Part shown: positions 42,402-51,749 of the stretch, in pieces | Layout of the letters: every line of letters begins with the position of its first letter | Position numbering within the stretch: position 1 is the stretch's first letter | Source of the DNA: Aureobasidium sp. EXF-3400 | Lineage: Eukaryota > Ascomycota > Dothideomycetes > Dothideales > Saccotheciaceae | DNA length: 64,000 nucleotides | Assembly (NCBI GenBank): GCA_024195585.1 | Contig: SWBL01000054.1 | Coordinates: 123,223 to 187,222, forward strand | Direction: 5' to 3' | Translations under genes and position numbers: made by a program | Notes under the pieces: generated by a model | Database searches by the model: none | Told to the model about the DNA's origin: nothing | The model's input: only the letters and a program-made list of their open reading frames with translations

Positions 42402-42932
42402 ATGACACAACGCAGTCATCTAGACTATATGCGTCTAGCACTAGACGAAGCCCGCAAGTCTCCACCGAAACCCACGAATTACTGCGTCGGCGCCGTCCTT
42501 GTTTCGCCCTCATCCCCGGAACCCATCCTCGCGACTGGCTACACCCTCGAATTACCAGGCAACACACACGCCGAACAATGCTGTCTCGGAAAGCTTGCAA
42601 GGAGCATGAATATTTCAGAAGAACACGTTGGCTCTATTATGCCTGAAGATACTGTTCTCTACACCACCATGGAGCCTTGCGATTTCCGTCTCAGCGGTAA
42701 TCTGCCTTGCACAGAGCGTGTGCTGTTGACGAGGAACGCTATGACCACTGGACACAAGGGTATTCAAACCGTCTACATTGGTGTCAAAGAGCCCGAGAAA
42801 TTTGTAGGCGAGAACAAAGGCAGACGTAAGCTTGAAGATGCTGGTATACAAGTCATCCACGTAGAAGGCCTAGAAGACGACATCTTGAAAGTCGCTACCG
42901 CCGGTCATGAACAGAAAGAGGAAGATCAATAA
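42402..42932 (+). CDS. RibD/Rib2-like cytidine deaminase-family protein
   Basis: Single exon, 176 aa. Zinc-site residues are visible: HAE at 56-58 and PC...PC at 92-103 (PCDFRLSGNLPC). The spacing between the two Cys (nine residues) is longer than in cytidine or tRNA deaminases (PCxxC) and fits the RibD/Rib2 class of riboflavin-pathway deaminases, which carry PC(S)...PPC. The reaction would be deamination of the pyrimidine intermediate in riboflavin synthesis, but a stand-alone enzyme of 176 aa is shorter than yeast Rib2, which has an extra pseudouridine-synthase domain, so function is not certain. Its stop is 53 bp from the convergent NTF2-like gene. Confidence 0.8.
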   Translation: MTQRSHLDYMRLALDEARKSPPKPTNYCVGAVLVSPSSPEPILATGYTLELPGNTHAEQCCLGKLARSMNISEEHVGSIMPEDTVLYTTMEPCDFRLSGNLPCTERVLLTRNAMTTGHKGIQTVYIGVKEPEKFVGENKGRRKLEDAGIQVIHVEGLEDDILKVATAGHEQKEEDQ

Positions 42933-42985
42933 AATCAGATGATTATTTGCTATTCATAAACGTGTCGTATCATTTTGATATCCGT

Positions 42986-43849
42986 CTAGTTGCCTCTTGC
43001 TGCGTCCTCTTCCTTGTTCTTGGGAACACTGATGATCTTGGGTACGGTGACCGAGTTGAGGTTGCGGAAGGCCTGGAACAAACATAGTCAGTAAAGTTCG
43101 CAAAGATAGCTTTGACCATGGAGTTGGATGAAACAAGCGCTTCTCACCAGCCACGCTCGAGTCCACCAAACGAAACTCCACAGATAAAACACCCAAGCCC
43201 ACGTATAATACGCCCACCAAAAAGGATTCAGCAACCGGATATAACTTACGTTTGCGATGGCACCCTCGGGGAGCTTGCCGTTCCACTTGTCCTGGACCTT
43301 TGTGATCTTGCCGCCCTCGTGGAAGATGTTGATGACCGATGAGATGGTCTGCTCCATGCCAATGCCCTTGACCTTGTAGCGAGTCTTCATAGTGAGGCTG
43401 ATGGGGTTGCCCGATGATGTGACCTCGTGCTCCAGTCTCTCAATCTCGCTGAACGCTGACTGAAGACCGTACTGTAGACAACAATGATTAGCGTTTGCAC
43501 GAAAGTTTCAGAGTGGAGTTCTACGCACCCATTGTGCCTCGTACTGCTTGCGACCCTCGGCGATGGTGATGGGGTCCTCAAAGACACCCTCATCCTTCCA
43601 GAGCTGAAGCTTCTCAAGACTGGGGCGACCAGCAAAGAGATCAAGAACACTTCCAACCAGTGTCTTCTGCTGCTCCTCAAGAGTGACTCCAGGAGCAGTC
43701 TTGATGTTGGTGTTTTCAATGTTGAGTCCGGAAGACATGCTTGCGGTTTGAATCTGGTTCAAAGGTTGAGTTCTTGCGAATTGGAGAGTTGCAGGTCTGC
43801 TGAGGATGTTGGCAGTTTGTTGAATGTAGCGAGGAGTAAAAGGACGCAT
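42986..43849 (-). CDS. NTF2-like domain protein with mitochondrial-type N terminus
   Basis: Three exons on minus: 43849-43529, 43471-43250 and 43072-42986; introns 57 and 177 nt; 209 aa. The first 37 residues are Arg/Thr/Gln-rich without acidic residues and look like a mitochondrial presequence; a second Met (MSSGLNIEN, 43738) starts exactly where the folded part begins, so two products are possible. The core has the NTF2/SnoaL-like cone pattern: LEEQQKTLVGSVLDLFAGRP, WKDEGVFEDPITIAEGRKQY, and MKTRYKVKGIGMEQTISSVI with KITKVQDKWNGKLPEG. Such folds serve as small-molecule enzymes or binding modules; no catalytic residues are diagnostic here. The last exon encodes 28 residues. Confidence 0.82.
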
Positions 43850-44367
43850 TTGGGTGTGTATGTTTTGAAGAGAAGATGGAAGGGACGAAACAGCTTGGTG
43901 ATGTGTTCAATTGTTTGGCTTCTTCGATCGAAAACAGCGTGCATGAACGATGTGGTCACAGTGACTACATTTTACCTTGATGTCATGTATGCGGGGATCG
44001 ATGGCGGAGATGGAGCTTGGACCATGTCTCGGGTGTATCTAAATTTCGAGTCCGATATCTCTTGAAGCGACCATCAAGTTCTTCATCTTGGAGTGATTTG
44101 TGCATTGATGCCTATCTCCTTACTGCGGAACGTCAAGGAAAGGCGTGAGTAAAAGGTCTCAGGATCTGGAGTAGCCATCACGAAGAGAAACTTGAAGTCT
44201 GAAACCGTGTTGATTTGACACCATAAAAGAATGTAAAGGAAGAACTCCTGATCATCCAGATGACCATGTCAAGCCAGATGACAATCAAAAAAACTAACCC
44301 AAGTGACCAAACATTACCCCTAGATCCCCTTTTCCAAAATCTACAGGTATACGAAAAGAGAAACGAC
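43850..44367. other. Intergenic region, laccase 3' side to NTF2-like promoter
   Basis: 518 bp, with the NTF2-like promoter at the left and the laccase 3' UTR at the right. Nothing else seen. Confidence 0.45.
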
Positions 44368-46348
44368 TTAAAGTCCACTGTCGATTTGAGGGTATGCCAT
44401 GTTCTTGGAGTAGCTTCTCCAGGCATCGCACTGCGAGTTGAAGGCAGTCTGGTCAGGCAAGCTAATCGAGTTCTTTGCCTCGATGAACTGAACACCAAGA
44501 CCTTCGGAAATGTGCCATGCAATGTGGCAATGCATGAGCCAGATTCCAGGGTTGTTTGCTGGGAAGGCGATGAGCAACCAACCCAGACCGGGAAGGATGG
44601 AAGTGTCGCGACGGGGAGGGTTGGCAAAGTTGAGACTTGCGGTGCTAGAGTCAAAGACGCCGGCGCCTGAGCCGAGGACGAAGAAGTCGTGACTAGATTG
44701 AAAGATCAGTATTGAGTACAGAGAGGATGTGTGAGGATCAAACTTACCCGTGCAAATGAATGGGGTGAGGAAGAGGAGGGTTCTGTTGGCCCATCTGGAT
44801 GAGCCAGTAAGTCCAGGTGCCCTCGTTGGGGATCTCGATGACGGCGTAGGGGTCGGGGTAGCTGGTGTTGCCCTCGAAGACGTATTGCATCGTAGGCTTA
44901 TCCCAGTTGACCATCATAGCGGTGGTGTCCAAGTGCCAAAGGGCGAAGTTCTTGCCGTTTGTGGTGAGACCGGGAGCAACACCAGTGCTGAGGGTCTGGA
45001 CTTGAGCAGCATACTGGCTCTGGTCAACGGCCTGAGTCCAGTAAGGAACGGTGACAAGTTCAGTGCAGCCGTTCGTAGGAGCAGCCTCGTTGCTGTCGGT
45101 GGGCTCAGCGGCAGTGACTCCAGAGTAAGTGAACAGAGCACGACCGTGGTTGTTGTTACCACTGTAACAATCGGTGGCTGCCTCAGCACGGAAGAAGTAG
45201 TTGCCAGGAGTCTGGTTGGCGGTGAAGATGACATCGTATCTTTGACCAACAGCAAGCAGAACCCAGTTTTGTCCAGTCAAAGGCTTGGTAGGGATGAAAT
45301 CAGCAGAGATGACGGTGAAGTTGTGGCCGTCAAGCTTGACACGGATGGCGTTGTCGACTGAAGTGTTGATCAATCGCAGGCGATGCTTCTTGCCTGGGGT
45401 AAGGGTCATCTTGGCGTACGATCCAGCGCCTGATGCACTCTTTCCAAGACCGTTTACGAGGATGTTGTCACCGTTCGGTGGCGGGGCGTTGTTCTGGAGG
45501 TTGGCAAGAGTAATGTCGTTGACATTGTTTGCGAGACCGTAGTACCAATCGCTGACAGGGAAAGTACCAAGATCGATATCGTAGTTGGAGGTTGCAGGAC
45601 CGTTGATGACAATCGTGCCAGTAACACCCATACCGTACTGAGAGGAGTAATGACTGTGGTACCAAGAAGTACCGAACTGAGTAGCAAGGAATGTGTAGGT
45701 TCTGGTCTGGCCCGGAGGGATAGGACACTCGGTAAGACCACCAACACCATCAGCACCGACGCTGCCGAGTTGTCTGATACCGTGCCAATGGAAACTGCTG
45801 CCATTGTTCTGGAGAGAGTTCTTGACGTTGACAACAATTTGGTCTCCCCAGTTGGCAGTAATGACTGGCCCGGGCAGCTGGCCGTTGATGAGATAGCACT
45901 GAATGGCTCCATTACCATCCGGGTTACATGTTGTGTTTGTAATCTCAAGATTGTAAGTAACGGTCTGTCCTGTGGTGGGGTGCTTCAGATCGAAATCTGT
46001 TTTGACACTGTAACCACTGCTCCAACATTGACGAGAGTTGGGGCCATTGGTGCAAGCAGCATCGGCCACCAAAGATGTGGATGATGATGCCGATGAAGAT
46101 GCCTTGCTGGCAGAAGAAGCTACAGAAGAAGCTGATGTGGTTGAAGCCTTGCTAGCGGAAGAGACTGAAGATGCCTTGCTAACGGAAGAGACTGAGGATG
46201 CCTTGCTAGCAGAAGAAGAGGTTGCACGGCGAACCATCTTGCCCATCTGGTCAGCTCCCCATAAGTAGCGGCCCTCAGGTACTGCATCGGCCCATGAGAC
46301 CGAGGCAAATGCCAAGAGGCAGACGCCAGTGAGCTTCTGGAAATGCAT
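44368..46348 (-). CDS. Laccase (multicopper oxidase), ascomycete type
   Basis: Two exons on minus: 46348-44748 and 44692-44368 (intron 55 nt); 641 aa. Signal peptide, then a dibasic RR that may be a Kex2 site, then an unusual Ser/Ala/Lys repeat (about residues 42-90) before the first cupredoxin domain. Copper ligands are complete: HWHG (about 186), WYHSH (about 229), HPIHLHGHDF spanning the splice, and HCHIAWH (about 590). The protein ends in DSGL, the C-terminal plug typical of ascomycete laccases. Reaction: one-electron oxidation of phenols with reduction of oxygen to water, outside the cell. Possible roles are melanin or lignin-related chemistry. The intron interrupts the copper-binding HLHG-H motif and rebuilds a Gly codon. 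Confidence 0.96.
46143..46223 (-). repeat. 27-nt tandem repeat in laccase N-terminal linker
   Basis: Three consecutive 27-nt units start at about 46143, 46170 and 46197 (on plus each begins GA(A/T)GCCTTGCTAGC or a close variant), with a fourth, degenerate unit near 46098. They encode a Ser/Val/Lys/Ala spacer that is not part of the laccase fold. The period is a multiple of three, so copy changes keep the frame. Confidence 0.75.
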
Positions 46349-49280
46349 GGTTGAAAGTCAGAGCCGAGTTGGCCAGTAGGTACCCTGAACGACTGGTCTG
46401 AAAATAGAAAGATATGCGAACGATTGAGGTAGTTTGAGGGAGTTTGAGAAGTTTCAATGAGTGATGAGTGGATAGTCCGATTAGAAGTTGGTTCGAGCCT
46501 CGTATATATATTGGCCTCAGCCAACACACCCACTTGAAGACCTCCGCATCAAAGTGGACGAGCCAACCCACAATGCTCTAGACCAAGATTGATCATGACG
46601 AGACTAGCAGAAGTGAATATTGCATATCAGCTCGCTCTCCACATTGGCAGTGACCAGTGACCACCACGAGCTCATCCGGTGAGCAGGATCGTGAGCTATA
46701 CTGGACATCCCGGTGGCGCTATGTCGATCCCCGGTGATCCTAGACGGCTGAAGCAAGGACCAAAGAGGATTGCAAGTCTCGGGAAATTTGACTTTGCTGG
46801 CGATGGTGATGTTCGGACAGGGCAGAGGACGGCATGGAAGCGAAGTGGCCTCGTTCCCTGAACGAACTTGGCAGGCGATATTCTCTCCGAAAGCCTCACT
46901 GCTGTCATGTACCTTTGCATGCAGCAACATAATTTGCAGGGACGATCTCTATTCAGGCCTAACAGCAAGGCCCAAAGCAGCGATACATGATGTGTGGTAA
47001 GACGGAAGTTGACTTGGCCAATGGGAAAATTCCCAGCAAGGCCGATCTGACGCGCGGGAAGGCGCCTGGCGGAATCTAAGCTTTGGCCAGATGCATATAT
47101 AGTAAGCACGTACGCATGTACATATAAGTCGCATGCCGCCTGCGTCGGACTCGGCTTTGGGGGAGGCGTCGCTTCGCACATAGCACACCGTGACTCGACG
47201 CCAATACCGTGGCATGCCAGATCTATTCTGTATGCTTGAAGCTGCTGCCTGTTGATTGCTTGCATTGGTCTGAAGAGAGTGCATCTATAAGAAGCATTCC
47301 GTGCATTGGGAATGAGTATTGTGAGAGCAGGTCAGATCTAGTCAGCATCTCGAGGATCTATGAAGATAGCAGGGCAGAATCACTATGTCATGCAGTTACA
47401 CAGTACATACTCAAATAGCATGCCTTTGGGAGCACCGCATCGCCCTTTGACTTGTACCTACCGCAAATAGAATCCAGGCCAGTACATACCTGTCAGCAAG
47501 TCTTCAGTGTCTAGGGCATCAATAGCTCGTACAGGCTGACACGGAAGATACTCCCTTGCCTTGCCTTGCCTCCCTCCTCCATCGGCTGATGTTCTGATCC
47601 TCTGCAATATTCAGCTTTCTCTTGGTCAAGGTCGAAGAATCGTCACGATCGTGGCATGTTTGCGACCCGAGGTGGATTGAGTGATCCGAGCGTTCATGCG
47701 GGGATCCACTTGGCATTTCTGCGGATAACCGTGCATGCCTTTCGACGACGACACGCTGTGGATAAGTTTGCCGTCCTTGATCAAAACACAACATCAATAC
47801 TGACCAGCTCACCATGTGGGTATTCTACAAGGAAACACCTAGCGAGGAGCTCGTGGCTGTATGCCCTCAGGGCTGAGAAGATGCTTGCCGAAAGGTACCG
47901 CTGATTCGTGGCTTGCGGCTTAAACTTGCCTTGATCAGGATTGGTTCCTCTCATCGACACAGATACGATCGGGTACGGCATCCGGAGATTTTAGCATCGA
48001 GAGCCACACTCACACATTCTGCTTGTTCGTTGCATGTGCAGATCTTGCTCAATTCTGCTCAAGACGATCACAATTTCGACTCCAGGATGTGCTTATAGCT
48101 GGCCGTCCATATAAACCATACTCGCCATGGACTCTATTTATACGGGTTTCTCTGCCTCTCCGTCTTCCAACAGACGTTGTTCCTTGAAGGATCCTTCAGA
48201 GTCGGATCCAAAGACATTCGTATTATGGAAGTCTAAATCTGGATCCCCCCAATCCGGCATCATGATGTAGGTTCTGTTCGCTTGGTCGGATCATTCGCCC
48301 ACGAAGACAGGCAGCGCAAAAAATGCTGCACTGTGTTACCCATGCGATTTTGTTTGCTAGAGCCGCATCACGAGAAAGGTCCGTGTTACCCGTTGCGTTC
48401 TGGTCTCGATTTAACCAAGGTCCGGAGCCCCCGCATGAAGTCCGGCTTTTACGTGTCGAGTCAACGTTCGTCGTTCCGAGCCCTACTGATGCACCAATAT
48501 CGAATGCCAGCAAACACCGATCTGGTCGTATGAGCGAACACTGTCATGTCATCGAGCATGCTTCCGACATGTGGAAACCCTGAAGATCGCTTCACCGCAC
48601 ATGTGTCAGTCCAGATTCCAGAAACGGATCTTGGCCCTCGTGGTCGGTTGCTCAGACTAGAAAACACAGGCCAGTGCTGATGCCAGGGCCCGCGAACGAT
48701 TCCCTATCCTGTGCTCGTAACGCAAGGGCTCTTGTCTTCCGGGAAAGCCTCTCGACCAGAAATGGACATCTTCCGAATGCCGCTTTCCAATAGACACGCG
48801 TAACCTACCATCATTCATGGAGTTGTTCTCGTCCCACCCGGACCAAGATAGTTGATCGATTCTTGGGATCCATTCCTCGGGACTCATACTGCATCCGGTT
48901 TATGCGGCGTGTTCAGCCCACTTCCAGACCAATATGGGTCTTGTCTATATCGCGCTTAGCGAGCCGCGCTCGGGTCTTCTTGCTTCAGCTTCCAAGACTG
49001 CTGTCCCGGACACATCTGTTATACCTTTCCCAAAGAGGTCAAGAACGATAGCGTGAGCGGAGGGCATCTTCGGGATTCCTGGTTGGCATTCGACAGGCTA
49101 GGATGGCGAGTGAAGTCTTACATGCTCCGTTGGCACGGCGAGTCCGCGAGTCCGTCCCAGTCGGATGTTCCAGAGGATGGGGTTTAGATTAATAGATGCT
49201 CTCCCCCAACCTAGGTCCTCCATCGATCCATCTAACTCTCGTTTATCTTTATACCTTCTCGTGTCATACCAGACTACGAC
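46349..49280. other. 2.9-kb region without a recognisable gene
   Basis: The longest gene-free stretch here. On minus, a TATATATA at 46503-46510 preceded by a CCAAT-like CCAAT lies about 155 bp upstream of the laccase ATG and should be its core promoter. A CCATATAAACC followed by a 47-codon frame at 48127-48270 was seen but has no protein-like signature. Base composition is not AT-rich, so RIP-degraded transposons are not suggested. No transposase or reverse-transcriptase motif was found on either strand by eye. Confidence 0.5.
46503..46510 (-). promoter_or_regulatory. TATA box of laccase gene
   Basis: TATATATA on minus, about 155 bp upstream of the laccase start, with CCAAT immediately upstream on the same strand. 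Confidence 0.5.
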
Positions 49281-50626
49281 ATGTCCGTCTTCAGACTAAG
49301 TGGCTTCTTGGCTACTGCTCTCTTGAGCACTCGTGCCATCGCACAGACATGTTTGTCATACGGTGTTGATTTCCAAAGCAATGGAAACTACTTCCAAAAC
49401 ATCAGTTCAACAGACCCCTTCACCTTCGCCTCGCTCTTTGAGGGATGTGGTAATGATGTTGCCAACAACATTCTTGTCGATCCCAATGGCGATGAGATCC
49501 AGTGCAGTGATACGCCTCTTCAACCCGATGATACCATTCAACTATCAACATGTCCTATGGACAAGGACCAACTCTGGACTGGTGACTGGTCCGTCTTGGT
49601 CATCTCGAACAACGGAGATGCTGATCCCATCGCCTACGAGCGTGATTTCTATCTCAGTGTTGGCATCCCTGTCACCACAACTTACACACCTACCATGACC
49701 ATCACCTCAACAACCACACCTGTTGTCATCGTCACCGAAACATCGACTATCATCTCAATCACCACGCTACTGGCAAAGACCACCACGGTTGCATCCGTGA
49801 CTAAGGTAAGCTGATATGATCAATATCCCCTGGTGTAACATATGGCTAACATGTATCAAAAGTCTCCTACTGTGACCATCACACCAGCTATCTCGACAGT
49901 TGTGGTGACTAAGACTGCAACACTCAAGAAGACAGCCGTCACCGCCATCCCTGTCCTCACCACCAAGACCACGACTGCCTCTTGCTCTATGCCCCCATCT
50001 CAACAATGGCCCGACCCAACTTGCACTATCACTCCTACTCTGGTCACCGCCGCCGCTTTGTCGACCGACGCAGCCTCAGCTACCGACAGTGCATCTTCCA
50101 GCTCTGCCACCTCTTCTTCTGCCCCTGCTCGCCGTGGTCTCTTCGACCGCGCTGTCCCTCTTGACCGTGCCGCCAGAATCGCTGAGCGCAAGGCCAGAAG
50201 ACAAGCAAGCAACAAGTTGCACAGACGCGCTCCTGACTCAGCCACCACCACCATGACTGAGACCGATACTGTACGCGTCAACTCTTTGCCTTTTCTCCTC
50301 TTTCATCTGCTAATCTGCTATTCTAGTCTCTCTACATCACCTCCATCGCAACTTCCACTGACGTTGCCACCACCATCACATCCACCACCGTTGCAACTTC
50401 CACCTCTACCTCCACACCCCCCGTCGTCACCGTTAAGAGCGGCAAGACCACTTTGGCTGTCGTAACCACAACACTCAAGCAATCTACCACTACCAAGACT
50501 GTAATGACTGTTTTGACCACGACCGTCAAGACAGTGACTTCTTCGCCCAAGGTTACCATTTCGGTCACTAGCACTAATACAAAGTCTGCCATTGCTTGTA
50601 CCGCCAAGGGTGGTAGAATGACTTAG
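49281..50626 (+). CDS. Secreted Thr-rich protein, copy B (paralogue of copy A)
   Basis: Three exons: 49281-49805, 49863-50270 and 50327-50626; introns 57 and 56 nt; 410 aa. Signal peptide (ATALLSTRAIAQ), then the same Cys-containing module as copy A (YGVDFQSNGNYFQN, FEGCGNDVAN, DPNGDEIQCSDTPL, GDWSVLVISNNGDADPIAY), followed by TVT/TTT-rich repeats. A basic helical segment bounded by dibasic pairs (ARRGLF ... LHRRAPDS) lies at about residues 255-295, then a second Thr/Val-rich region ending in a short Lys/Cys/Gly tail. Exon 3 has no ATG and is recognised only by splicing and composition. Family unknown; secreted or cell-wall glycoprotein by inference. Both introns are phase 0, at positions different from copy A. 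Confidence 0.8.
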
Positions 50627-51749
50627 AAGATTTTTTGATCCGCGTCTGGTATTGATTTTGTTTTGTTTCAACAGTACTTTATTTCTCGAGTTTGTGGGAA
50701 AGGGAAGGATATGCAAAGGCAAGGGCTGGTTTTCTCTTGTTTGGAGCGTTTTGCGTTTGGAGGCCGATGAGTCCAAGGATCTTTTTGTGCCTTTTTAGAA
50801 GAATAAGACGCAATGTATTTTCCTCTTCCTCTTCCTCTTTCTCTTGTTATCCACAAGTATGTCTCTATTGACGTTACACTTATCAGTCACAATAATCTCA
50901 CTGCATTCACGAGAATCCAGGACACGACGTCGAAAATCTACATATCAGATGTATTCCCCGCCCCTGCCCAGCACCTGTCCAGCATGTCCCTGCCGAAAGC
51001 AACACCCGAATACAACAATACCTGCCCAGAACAGCAGAGTCAAGAAACTTCCAACTCTAATGGCAGGAAGGGCCCTTCTACCACCCTTTGAGCCTCACGC
51101 CCCCTCTTACCCCTCTCAGTGCTTACACCCCCTCCACTCATCACCCCTGCCCACCCCTCAAGCTTTCGTCAGCACCTTGTTCCTAGCTTTGGTCTGTAGT
51201 TCGGCGATGTCAACAAGTCGCTACAGTCACTGAGCGAAACCAAAAACGGGGTTCGGACAATTGACTGGGGGAGGGGAAATGTAGATAAGTAGATAAGTAT
51301 CTACGTACTTGTACAGTAACAGCAATGTCAGCCTTATTGAAACTCTGCTGTTGTAGAGGAGCCGCAAAAACCCTACCTACTCTTCCGAGACATTGGTATT
51401 TTCGGTTGTTCGGCAACAAGGGCAGAGAAGAGCTTGATATGCAAACAAGCATTGGATGCCTGTAAAGCAGGGATAAGAGAAGTAAAAGCGGATAAGAGAA
51501 GCGGCATATGGTATTTGGATACCTCACACAAATATCCATGCACGAAGAATGAGAAAGAGAGGCAGGCATGAAAATGTACCATGGTCAATGGGACTTCGTA
51601 TCAGTAAGGTAAGCAACAAAACTCCGATGCCCAATGCCCTGGGAAAGTAGTAGGTATCGAAAGAGAAAAAGAGTAGCAAAGAAAAGAAAGAAAAAGAGGC
51701 GCTATCCTGCCAATACTCCTTTCCATGCTCTTGACCATTTGAGGTTGAC
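50627..51749. other. Convergent intergenic region with a simple repeat
   Basis: 1.12 kb between copy B and the Alp14 stop. Includes a TTCCTC/CTTTCTC-type pyrimidine repeat at about 50819-50845 and a purine-rich tract at about 51655-51700. Open frames are Ser/Pro-rich and not credible. Probably 3' UTRs. Confidence 0.45.
50819..50845. repeat. Pyrimidine hexamer microsatellite
   Basis: About four head-to-tail units of TTCCTC or a one-base variant on plus. It lies in non-coding sequence; no function is claimed. Confidence 0.6.

Noticed and set aside
46488..46504. GGTTCGAGCCT as a tRNA B box
   Set aside because: The flanks do not form a T stem and no A box or acceptor stem is seen nearby.
48127..48270. 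47-codon frame after a CCATATAAACC
   Set aside because: TATA-like sequence plus a short frame is expected by chance in 2.9 kb; no signal peptide, Cys pattern or other small-protein feature.
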